Notes under the pieces: model-generated
The model's database searches: none
Told to the model about the DNA's origin: nothing
What the model saw: only the letters and a program-made list of their open reading frames with translations
Assembly (NCBI GenBank): GCA_002007315.1
Contig: LNZQ01000033.1
Coordinates: 1 to 18,910 of the forward strand
DNA: 18,910 nucleotides
From: Epulopiscium sp. Nele67-Bin004
GTDB taxonomy: Bacteria; Bacillota_A; Clostridia; Lachnospirales; Cellulosilyticaceae
Reading direction: 5' to 3'
Position numbers and translations under genes: made by a program
Part shown: piece by piece, positions 7,412 through 13,696 of the stretch
Layout of the letters: the number at the start of each line of letters is the position of its first letter
Position numbering within the stretch: the first letter of the stretch is position 1

Positions 7412-8116
7412 TTAAACAAGTAAATCAGCAAGCTCATCTGATATAAATGGCGTGCCAACGATAAATTTTATAATTTTAGTTGTATCATAACTTACTCTTC
7501 TAATTTCACATCTAACATCTTCGTCAACTTCTACTATAATGTATGAACTATCTGAACCATCGCCTTCTTTTGGCTTTCCAACAGTGCCAGCGTTAATAAA
7601 GTGTTTGTCCTCTATTTGCGTGTGGTATGGCAAATGTGTATGTCCACAAATTAATATATCTGTCGTTAAAGTTGTTGATAGTGGCAACAATATTTCTTCA
7701 TTGTTATACAAATATTCTTTGTTTGATGTTGGGCTACCGTGCACCACTTGAATAGTTTTGTCTCCAGCGGATAAAGTTAGTGCCTTTGGCATTGCCTTTA
7801 AATATAATCTGTTTTGGTCTGTGATAGTTGCGTTTGTGAAAATTCGTGAAGCATTTGCTGTTATATTGTTATCGTTTGTATTGTAATTTTGAAGTTGTGT
7901 AGCGTCAGAATTTGCGATGACCTCATCGTGATTGCCCTGAACGGCTACAACGTTATGTTTACGAACTAAATCAATAACCTCATTTGGATAACAATAGTAT
8001 CCAACTAAGTCACCTGTTGATAATATAAAATCAACATTTTGGTGTGCTATATCGTCTAATGTCGCTTGTAGTGCTGGTTTGTTGCTGTGTATATCGCCTA
8101 TGACTGCAAATCTCAT
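7412..8116 (-). CDS. metallophosphoesterase (YfcE/MJ0936-type calcineurin-like phosphatase)
   Basis: A 234-residue protein with the full metal-site set of this superfamily: GDIHSN (D-x-H) at residues 7-12, GDLVGYYCYPNE (G-D-x-x), GNHDEV (G-N-H-D) and GHTHLP (G-H-x-H). The 'GYYCYPNEV' and 'INAGTVGKP' phrases are typical of the small YfcE-like subfamily, whose members hydrolyse phosphodiesters using two metals. It has no signal peptide and so acts in the cytoplasm. ATG 8116 is chosen over the TTG just upstream because AAGGAG is spaced eight bases from it. The gene starts 19 bases after the stop of the small glycine-repeat protein, so the two are probably co-transcribed. Confidence 0.9.
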   Translation of the reverse strand: MRFAVIGDIHSNKPALQATLDDIAHQNVDFILSTGDLVGYYCYPNEVIDLVRKHNVVAVQGNHDEVIANSDATQLQNYNTNDNNITANASRIFTNATITDQNRLYLKAMPKALTLSAGDKTIQVVHGSPTSNKEYLYNNEEILLPLSTTLTTDILICGHTHLPYHTQIEDKHFINAGTVGKPKEGDGSDSSYIIVEVDEDVRCEIRRVSYDTTKIIKFIVGTPFISDELADLLV

Positions 8117-8135
8117 CAAATTTTCTCCTTAATTA

Positions 8136-8414
8136 TTAAGATACAAACTTTTCTTTGCAATGTTCTTCGACTGATAGACCTTTCAAATACAGCTCCTGAG
8201 CTGTTCTTTTTATTTCATCGCTATAGCCATGTTCAACTTTAAAACAAGCTATATCTTGACCACTGTATATAAAATGAAGAAGCGTTTCTAGTTTGTTTTC
8301 GTATTTACCTTGGTTTACACCGTTTTTTTGTCCAACGGCATAGCCCTCTTGTTCACCTGCTCTAAATCCAAATTCAAATCCTTCATGGTAATCTGGTGAT
8401 GATTTTGCTATCAT
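8136..8414 (-). CDS. hypothetical protein with seven-fold GX3 repeat
   Basis: A 92-residue product whose residues 12-36 carry seven glycines at exact four-residue spacing (12, 16, 20, 24, 28, 32, 36). A charged and hydrophobic segment follows, ending YLKGLSVEEHCKEKFVS, which resembles a short helix-turn-helix tail. GX3 repeats form tightly packed helices; they are known in the Yae1/Lto1 family (deca-GX3), in FliH and in Rpn-type nucleases, where they take the form G-K-x-E. No nuclease core is present here, so this may be a stand-alone relic of such a tail or a separate small-protein family. The ribosome binding site is GGGGGG, eight bases from the ATG, behind a good promoter. Confidence 0.7.
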   Translation of the reverse strand: MIAKSSPDYHEGFEFGFRAGEQEGYAVGQKNGVNQGKYENKLETLLHFIYSGQDIACFKVEHGYSDEIKRTAQELYLKGLSVEEHCKEKFVS

Positions 8415-8442
8415 TTTAATTCCCCCCTATTTTTTTCTACTT

Positions 8443-8451
8443 ATTATAACA
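8443..8451 (-). promoter_or_regulatory. extended -10 promoter for the GX3 protein and phosphoesterase
   Basis: On the minus strand, TGT then TATAAT (8448-8443) lies about 28 bases before the ATG at 8414. A weak TTTAAT is found 18 bases further upstream. Confidence 0.5.
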
Positions 8452-8496
8452 CAATTCGGGGAACAAATTAAAGACATTTTAATAATAAATTGTAAA

Positions 8497-9123
8497 TTAA
8501 TTGTCAATCTGGGCACATGCCACTTCATATTCCTGTTGGCTTGGGGTAACAAGCTTAACTTTTGGTGGGAATAACTTATCAAAATTTTCTATTTCAGCAG
8601 GAGTGCATTCAAGTGCGTCAGAAAATATAGCGTGACCTGAAACGTTGTCAAGTGCGCCATCAAACAAAGGCAACACAAGTAAACCTTTATAAAAAACTCC
8701 GTCTGGCATAGAAATATGATATTTTTTGCCACCAACAAATCCATAAGGCTCATAGTGATGGGGATAACCAAGCGTCATAATTGCAGCGTACCCCAGTTTT
8801 TTTGCTTGTTCTATGGAGTGTGTTATGAGCTGGCGTCCAAGCCCTTTTCGGTGCATATCAGGGTTAATAAATACAGGTCCAAAACTTATAACATCAGTTG
8901 TCCCTTCGTCTGAAACAACTTTAGCTTTTGTATAAAAAATTGCACCTTGAACTTTGCCGTCAACTGTTATAACAAAGTTTAATTCTGGGATAGAGTCGGG
9001 GCTGCTTTGAAGTTTGTTTACAACGCAATGTATGTCTGTCCCAGGGAAGTATAAGTTCCAAAAGGCTTCTCGTGCTAGGTGAAGAATTGTAGGTAAATCT
9101 TGTGGTTGTTGTAGTCTAATCAT
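8497..9123 (-). CDS. GNAT family N-acetyltransferase
   Basis: A 208-residue protein. It opens MIRLQQPQDLPTILHLAREAFW, the usual first strand and helix of GNAT enzymes. The FVITVDGKVQGAIFY hairpin follows, then FGPVFINPDMHRKGLGRQLI, with the acetyl-CoA pyrophosphate loop H-R-K-G-L-G-R at 91-97 (Q/R-x-x-G-x-G/A). LGYPHHYEPYGFVGGKKY after it is typical of the 'predicted N-acetyltransferase YhbS' group. The substrate is unknown. It starts inside the last eight bases of the BSH-like gene, with its ribosome binding site (GGAAGG) in that gene's coding sequence, so its translation is coupled to it. Confidence 0.88.
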   Translation of the reverse strand: MIRLQQPQDLPTILHLAREAFWNLYFPGTDIHCVVNKLQSSPDSIPELNFVITVDGKVQGAIFYTKAKVVSDEGTTDVISFGPVFINPDMHRKGLGRQLITHSIEQAKKLGYAAIMTLGYPHHYEPYGFVGGKKYHISMPDGVFYKGLLVLPLFDGALDNVSGHAIFSDALECTPAEIENFDKLFPPKVKLVTPSQQEYEVACAQIDN

Positions 9124-10105
9124 TGTGATTTCCTTCCGTGATTATAAATTCTGTTTTGCATGGATACGATTTTAGTTCGGTGCTATCCAAATTTTCATTT
9201 TGCAAACGAATGCGATGCACTCCGTAGCCATCATACGTCTTGTAGTAATAGTCGCCAGTGTCCAAATTCATACAGCTTGTGTATTGTGTGTAATCGATTT
9301 TTTGGGCAGTTGTCATCATTGCACCTTTTGGAACAGACACTCCGTCTAGTATGCGGAAAAACTGTGGGATACCAAAGTCTGGAACGTTTGACACAGTTGC
9401 GTCACGCAAAAATGTTGCACGCACAAATCTTGATGCCGACGTGAAGTCACCTGGTAAACCAAGCATACCCGTACCTTGGCTCATAGCCGATAAGTTTAAC
9501 GTGCTTGACTCAAAGTTTGAAATTTGGTCGTATGATAAATGTATATAACGTGCAAGGTTTGTTTTGTGCCAGTCAAAATTTGGGGCGTTTGTGAGCACGC
9601 CATAAGGATTGTCGTGTATAGTTAAGCTGTCCACGGTTGGTTCAACAACTATCGTTTCACCTGTTTTGTCTGTAATTATCCAGTGCATAACAGGGTTAAC
9701 AAGTCCCTCAAACGCCTCTTTATCAATAAGAAGTGTATTTTCTAAAATGGGGCGAACTTCGGCAACACTGCTATAGTTGTTAAGTATCCACATAGGGAAA
9801 CGAAACACTTCAATATTGTTTTTTGTTGCACTTTCTTCCTTATTATAACTACCGAACTTGGGGAAGTTTAGCCCTGCACATGCAAGACCGTGTTCATTCA
9901 TGGCATCGGCAAGCATAGGAAAGCCTTTGTACACCATGCCCATACCAACAATGGCATGTTTCATTTGCAAAGATAGTCCATTATCATTATATTTAAAGTG
10001 GCGTGGAATAAATACCACTGATTGTCCAAAATTATATTCTAAGTCAAGAGTTCTACCAAATAGATGTTGTCCGTCTGGCGTGCTAAGTGCGAGAGCTGTA
10101 CACAT
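9116..10105 (-). CDS. bsh: choloylglycine (bile salt) hydrolase family, Ntn amidase
   Basis: A 329-residue enzyme of the linear amide C-N hydrolase family. ATG 10105 is chosen because it has GGAGGT at good spacing and exposes Cys2 as the N-terminal nucleophile after Met removal; the in-frame extension upstream would bury it. Catalytic-site residues are visible at the expected places: Cys2, Arg18, Asp21 (GRTLDLE), Asn80 (GLNFP), Asn173 (LTNAPNFDWH) and Arg226 (SASRFVR). The phrases GLACAGLNFP, GLPGDFTSASRFVRATF and DTGDYYYKTYDG are closer to bile salt hydrolases than to penicillin V acylases. The reaction would be removal of glycine or taurine from conjugated bile acids. There is no signal peptide, so it is cytoplasmic. 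This points to an animal-gut habitat. Confidence 0.88.
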   Translation of the reverse strand: MCTALALSTPDGQHLFGRTLDLEYNFGQSVVFIPRHFKYNDNGLSLQMKHAIVGMGMVYKGFPMLADAMNEHGLACAGLNFPKFGSYNKEESATKNNIEVFRFPMWILNNYSSVAEVRPILENTLLIDKEAFEGLVNPVMHWIITDKTGETIVVEPTVDSLTIHDNPYGVLTNAPNFDWHKTNLARYIHLSYDQISNFESSTLNLSAMSQGTGMLGLPGDFTSASRFVRATFLRDATVSNVPDFGIPQFFRILDGVSVPKGAMMTTAQKIDYTQYTSCMNLDTGDYYYKTYDGYGVHRIRLQNENLDSTELKSYPCKTEFIITEGNHND

Positions 10106-10222
10106 AAAAACTACCTCCAAAATATGTTTTTTATCGATATTATGTGCAATATCAATAACTATTAGTCACAAAAATATTAAATATTCCAACATAGACAATG
10201 TAAGTTAAAAAAAGTTGGTGCA

Positions 10223-10228
10223 TATAAT
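10223..10228 (+). promoter_or_regulatory. -10 element upstream of ytxC
   Basis: TATAAT in GCATATAATAA, 29 bases before the ATG at 10258. No consensus -35 is visible at 16-18 bases, which fits a weak sigma-A promoter or a sporulation sigma factor; I cannot choose between them. Confidence 0.35.
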
Positions 10229-10257
10229 AAAGAATGAAGTGCATAAGGGGGCTTAGT

Positions 10258-11085
10258 ATGGTCAGGTACACAATTTTAACAAATAGCTATCAAAATGAGT
10301 TGACAGATGCCCTAAAGACTCAAAGTTCGGGTATCTTAAAAAGAAAGTGGCGTTGTATTGAAGGTGAAGATTGCTATGAAATTTCATATAGTGCAAGTTC
10401 ACGTGAAATAGAAGTTTTGACAGAGATTATGGCATCAGCTGTTGCAGATATTGTACAAAAACAAACACTTAGATTATTTATAGATAAATATTGTAAAGCA
10501 CGACAAGATTTATCACCAACTCAGAAGCAAGAAATAGCCGATATGTTCGTAAATAACAATTATATTCCAAAGCAAGATGGAATATCTAGCATAGCGCATT
10601 ATTTGTTGTATATACCAATACTAGAGTTTTTAGAAGATAGTGTGACAATAAATGTTGATGGGTGGATTTCGTTTAGAACGGATAAATATAGATTTATACT
10701 AAATGAGGTTGTTGAACAATTTATTTATGACTATGAAACTAAGGAAGATTATGTGAAGTTTTTGGAGTTTTTGCGTGAAGTGAGTAGCAGTGGGGAGTCA
10801 CTTGAAGAAACGATAGACTTATTTTGTACAAAGCAGGGCGATATAGAAGTGTATCGAAAAGGTAAGCCAGCAACGAAAGACTATGTGGCGAGATATTGTG
10901 GGGAGTTTGACACGAGCGACATGTTAAAGGAAGATTTGGTTATGCACATACTTATAACGACTTGCCCGAAAAATATTGTGATACACAATGCGTATGATTT
11001 TTATAACCCAAATTTTATTATTACGTTGCAAGAAATTTTTGTTGACCAAGTTAGAATGTGTCAAGGGTGCGAAGTGTGCCAGTAG
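10258..11085 (+). CDS. ytxC: putative sporulation protein YtxC
   Basis: The 275-residue product starts at ATG 10258, which has AAGGGGG at 10244-10250; the in-frame ATG at 10234 has no ribosome binding site. The central phrase TINVDGWISFRTDKYRFILNEVVEQFIYDYETKEDYVKFLEFLRE matches the YtxC family core (I-N-V-D-G-F-V-x-F-R-L-x-x-Y, then a long helical segment). The C-terminus has ITTCPKNIVIHNA, another conserved part. Family members are found in endospore formers and their mechanism is unknown. The gene is divergent from the BSH-like gene and is followed within eight bases by the first REP-like array. Confidence 0.85.
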   Translation: MVRYTILTNSYQNELTDALKTQSSGILKRKWRCIEGEDCYEISYSASSREIEVLTEIMASAVADIVQKQTLRLFIDKYCKARQDLSPTQKQEIADMFVNNNYIPKQDGISSIAHYLLYIPILEFLEDSVTINVDGWISFRTDKYRFILNEVVEQFIYDYETKEDYVKFLEFLREVSSSGESLEETIDLFCTKQGDIEVYRKGKPATKDYVARYCGEFDTSDMLKEDLVMHILITTCPKNIVIHNAYDFYNPNFIITLQEIFVDQVRMCQGCEVCQ

Positions 11086-11092
11086 GAAAAAA

Positions 11093-11283
11093 AGGAAGGG
11101 CGGCAGGAAAAGGCAAGGGCGGCAGGAAAAAAAGGCAAGGGCGGCCAGTGACCGCCCGTACAGGGGTGCGAATGTTGTAGGGGCGATCATCGGTCGCCCA
11201 AATGCAGGGGGGAAAAGGCAAGGGCGGCCAGTGACCGCCCGTACAGGGGTGCGAATGTTGTAGCCCAAATACAGGGGGCGAAT
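11093..11283 (+). repeat. REP-like palindromic repeat array 1 (between ytxC and RAYT)
   Basis: A GC-rich array in an AT-rich genome. It has two truncated GGGCGGCAGG copies, a complete type A hairpin (11139-11157), a type B hairpin preceded by GTAG (11181-11199), a second type A (11222-11240) and a type B copy that has lost its hairpin (11260-11266). The A-to-A period is 83 bases. Between A and B lies a conserved spacer, GTACAGGGGTGCGAATGTT. The array ends a few bases before the RAYT stop codon. Confidence 0.85.
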
Positions 11284-11284
11284 A

Positions 11285-11740
11285 TCATGGCATAGGATAA
11301 CGATTATTAATCCATTTGCAGGGGTTGTTTTGTATATAGGTATAGATATTTTCATATTCATTAATATCCCTAATGATATGATCATGAAAAGATTTGTGCC
11401 ATATACAAAAACCAATTTGGCGTGTGACTTGTCCTTTGAGAGCATTAATAATGTTTGATACAGTTGATGAGGGAGTAGAGCTAAAATTTTTCAGTTGTAA
11501 GATTAAGTGAATATGATTAGGCATAATTGTGTATATATGAATGGAAACATAGTTGTAATAATTTGGGATATTTAAAATAGTAGTTTCTACAATTTTACCG
11601 TAGGACGATAATTTATGAATGTTTGGGATTTCCCATAATATTTGATATTGTTTTTTTGTAGATACCGTAATGAAATATAATCCATTTCGTGAATAGTCAT
11701 ATTCAGCGAGGCGGATTTTTTTGCGTGCACGTACTTGCAT
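11285..11740 (-). CDS. REP-associated tyrosine transposase (RAYT, Y1_Tnp family)
   Basis: A 151-residue single-domain HUH-fold nuclease. Features in order: RARKKIRLAEYDYSRNGLYFITVST (the RAYT opening), YTIMPNHIHLIL with the metal-binding H76-x-H78, then IWHKSFHDHIIRD (the RAYT W-x3-F-x-D-H signature) and NIYTYIQNNPCKW with the likely nucleophile Tyr135. RAYTs are domesticated relatives of IS200/IS605 transposases that cut REP sequences at a GTAG-type tetranucleotide beside a hairpin. The start ATG 11740 follows AAAGGAG; an upstream in-frame ATG gives 21 extra hydrophobic residues without support. REP-like arrays lie on both sides, the second beginning 80 bases upstream. All key residues are intact, so the enzyme may be active. 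Confidence 0.92.
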   Translation of the reverse strand: MQVRARKKIRLAEYDYSRNGLYFITVSTKKQYQILWEIPNIHKLSSYGKIVETTILNIPNYYNYVSIHIYTIMPNHIHLILQLKNFSSTPSSTVSNIINALKGQVTRQIGFCIWHKSFHDHIIRDINEYENIYTYIQNNPCKWINNRYPMP

Positions 11741-11837
11741 AAAAACTCCTTTCATAATGTAATAATATAAATATGCACAAATATAAAGAATTTTAATCAT
11801 CAAATATAAAAATTATATAGCGGAGTGGCAGAAAAAA

Positions 11838-12009
11838 GGGAAGGGCGTACAGGGGCGAATATTGTAGGGGCGATCATCGGTCGCCCAAATACAGGGGTGC
11901 GAATGTTGTAGGGGCGATCATCGGTCGCCCGAATGCAGGGGGGAAAAGGGAAGGGCGGCCAGTGACCGCCCGTACAGGGAGGCGAATACAGTCGATTGCC
12001 CCTTTTTTT
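11838..12009 (+). repeat. REP-like palindromic repeat array 2 (between RAYT and Rpn gene)
   Basis: It contains a type A copy with its hairpin deleted (AAGGGCGTACAGG near 11841-11853), two GTAG-type B hairpins (11868-11886 and 11912-11930), one intact type A (11953-11971) and a degraded end, GCGAATACAGTCGATTGCCCC followed by seven T. The orientation is the same as arrays 1 and 3. Confidence 0.85.
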
Positions 12010-12012
12010 GTA

Positions 12013-12041
12013 TTGTGAACCTATAAAAATGATGGTATGAT
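12013..12041 (+). promoter_or_regulatory. sigma-A type promoter of the Rpn-family gene
   Basis: TTGTGA (12013-12018) and TATGAT (12036-12041) are separated by 17 bases, with TGG making an extended -10. It starts a few bases after the repeat array ends and 31 bases before the ATG. Confidence 0.65.
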
Positions 12042-12071
12042 ATAAATATAGAGAGAACAAAGGAGGAAGCG

Positions 12072-12929
12072 ATGAGTACCAATAAGCAACCTAAGTATGA
12101 AGATTTAGTTATGAAAAGGTCTATGCAATTGTTTGGGGAATACGGAACAAAATATTTTGGCATAAACAAAACAGTGAAAACTATGGGGCATACAGAACAA
12201 CCAAAAGTGACAGTTGAAAATGGTCAGCTAGACTATGTGGGGCTAACAACAGATGATACGTATGTGCATTTTGAATTTCAAACAACTAACAAAGGAAGAA
12301 GTGACTATGCAAGGTTTTGTGCATACGATGCAAACTTGACGCAACAAACAGGAAAAGATGTGGACACGTATGTTATATATTCAAACAACATAAAAAGGCC
12401 AACGACAGAATACAAGTTTGGAAGCATACACTATAAGGCGACTGCAATTTGTATGTCAAATAAAGATGGTGACGCAATATTCGAAACGATTGAGAACAGA
12501 TTGAAACAAGGTGAAGATTTGACAGAGCAAGATTTGATGGATTTAACGTTTTTGCCACTGATGAGTAGCAAGTTAACTAAATTGGAGATAATAAAAAAGA
12601 CGTTAATACTCACAAAAGAATTTGAAACAGAAAAAACTAAAGATGTACAATCACTAGTTTTTGTGTTAGGTCTAAAGTTTTTAAAGCCAGAGGAAATAGA
12701 AAGTATGGTGGAGGTGTTTAAAATGACGATGTTAGGAAAAATGTTGTATGACAACGGAAAAGCAGAAGGAAAAGCAGAAGGAAAAGCAGAAGGAATAACT
12801 ATAGGTGAAATAATAGGTGAAGTGAAGACGCTATATTTACGACTAAAACTAAGCATTGAAGAAATAGCAGAAGAGCTAAACATATCAACGCAACAAGTGA
12901 CAGAGATAGTATCACAAATAAATGCATAA
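12072..12929 (+). CDS. Rpn-type PD-(D/E)XK nuclease family protein with GX3 tail
   Basis: A 285-residue protein with AGGAGG six bases before the ATG. The N-terminal half has ENGQLDYVGLTTDDTYVHFEFQTTNK, the D...E-x-Q form of the PD-(D/E)XK active site seen in Rpn (recombination-promoting nuclease)/transposase-like proteins, then YARFCAYDANLTQQTGKDVDTYVIYSNN. The middle is helical. Near the C-terminus are six glycines at four-residue spacing (GKAEGKAEGKAEGITIGEIIG), encoded partly by a perfect 12-bp repeat. A helix-turn-helix-like end follows (LSIEEIAEELNISTQQVTEIV). Rpn proteins are DNA endonucleases linked to horizontal transfer and phage defence. This gene is bracketed on both sides by REP-like arrays and has its own promoter. 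Confidence 0.8.
   Translation: MSTNKQPKYEDLVMKRSMQLFGEYGTKYFGINKTVKTMGHTEQPKVTVENGQLDYVGLTTDDTYVHFEFQTTNKGRSDYARFCAYDANLTQQTGKDVDTYVIYSNNIKRPTTEYKFGSIHYKATAICMSNKDGDAIFETIENRLKQGEDLTEQDLMDLTFLPLMSSKLTKLEIIKKTLILTKEFETEKTKDVQSLVFVLGLKFLKPEEIESMVEVFKMTMLGKMLYDNGKAEGKAEGKAEGITIGEIIGEVKTLYLRLKLSIEEIAEELNISTQQVTEIVSQINA
12756..12791 (+). repeat. three perfect 12-bp in-frame repeats in the Rpn tail
   Basis: GGAAAAGCAGAA occurs three times in a row (12756, 12768, 12780), encoding the G-K-A-E units. Slippage here would change the protein length by four residues without a frameshift. Confidence 0.9.
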
Positions 12930-12934
12930 GATTG

Positions 12935-13086
12935 CAGGGGGAAAAAGGAAGGGCGGCAGGAAAAAAGGGGAAGGGCGGCCAGTGACCGCCCGTACAGGGG
13001 CGAATATTGTAGGGGCGATCATCGGTCGCCCGAATGCAGGGGCGAAAAGGGAAGGGCGGCCAATGCCCGTACAGGGTGCGAATATT
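12935..13086 (+). repeat. REP-like palindromic repeat array 3 (after the Rpn gene)
   Basis: Includes one truncated GGGCGGCAGG copy, an intact type A hairpin (12973-12991), a GTAG-type B hairpin (13013-13031) and a shortened type A (13054-13069, loop and part of the stem missing). The spacers match arrays 1 and 2, and so does the orientation. Confidence 0.85.
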
Positions 13087-13113
13087 GTAGGGGCGATTGC
13101 CCCCTTTTTTTTG
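13087..13113 (+). terminator. REP-derived rho-independent terminator
   Basis: GTAG (13087-13090) leads into GGGGC-GATT-GCCCC (13090-13103) followed by eight T. It looks like a type B element with its centre removed. It would end the Rpn transcript. Confidence 0.7.
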
Positions 13114-13534
13114 TGCCCTGATAATATAACGGCTATTTATACCATGTCATGCCTTACCACCTGTCAAAGCAACTTAAATGACAGCTATTCAAATAGTTAT
13201 AATTGTTGCTTGATAATTTAGTCATAAGTTTAATAAATAATAATATATACAACAGCTACTAGGCGTATGTCGTATGCCTATGTGAAATATGTCGAAAATA
13301 AAAAATACGCCCCTGCCCTATTGCATATTTCGCCAAAGTCCGATATAATTTTGTTTAGGTAGCGCAACTGGTTCAAGCTATACTGTACTTTAAAACGTAT
13401 GTAGTTGTAGATGGTAGCACTCACATAGATAATGTTTAAATGATTTTTATGTTGTATGACAGCAAGGGATATTTAAAATATTATTACATAGATGAAAACT
13501 AACTGTAACTTTATTTATAAATTCGTAATAAACA
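13114..13534. other. non-coding stretch upstream of the surface protein
   Basis: About 420 bases without a credible gene. Seen here: an AAGCAAC...GTTGCTT stem (13167-13173 with 13205-13211), an eight-pair hairpin AGGCGTATGTCGTATGCCT (13261-13279), and two matches to the Spo0A box TGNCGAA, one on each strand (13290-13296 plus, 13329-13335 minus). A small stem, GTAGC/GCTAT, lies near 13361-13384. No tRNA or known riboswitch is recognised. Confidence 0.5.
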
Positions 13535-13540
13535 TATAAT
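13535..13540 (+). promoter_or_regulatory. -10 element for the giant surface protein gene
   Basis: Perfect TATAAT in ACATATAATATAAGG. No clear -35 is visible, so an activator may be needed. If used, it gives a 5' leader of about 150 bases before ATG 13697. That leader has two AGGCGAATA motifs and no recognised riboswitch. Confidence 0.45.
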
Positions 13541-13696
13541 ATAAGGGGACTGTTTATAGGCGAATAATAGCGTGTATAGCTTATTTTGCGTGGAGGCGAA
13601 TAGGTGAAAAACGGCTGGTAAATGCGGACTTAAAACTAATTATAAAAATAACCAAAATTTAAAAATGACAACAGAGAAAAACGGAGGAATTATAAA

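Noticed and set aside
10988..11263. Plus-strand ORF through the end of ytxC into array 1, and the similar one at 12922-13221
   Set aside because: Arg/Gly/Ala-rich translations come from the repeat sequence itself; no ribosome binding site, and the frames depend on the repeat units.
10924..11445. Minus-strand ORF of 173 codons overlapping ytxC, array 1 and the RAYT gene
   Set aside because: It is in a different frame from the RAYT, runs through repeats and is antisense to ytxC; a chance open frame.
11800..12169. Two minus-strand ORFs across array 2 and the Rpn gene start
   Set aside because: They translate repeat DNA and the antisense of a well-supported gene; starts lack ribosome binding sites.
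12431..12883. Minus-strand ORF of 150 codons
   Set aside because: Antisense of the Rpn-type gene; its Ala-Phe-Pro-Ser repeats are the reverse of the GKAE repeats.
13359..13385. tRNA-like bases (AGCGCAACTGG and GGTTCAAGC)
   Set aside because: No acceptor stem, anticodon arm or correct spacing; only two short resemblances.
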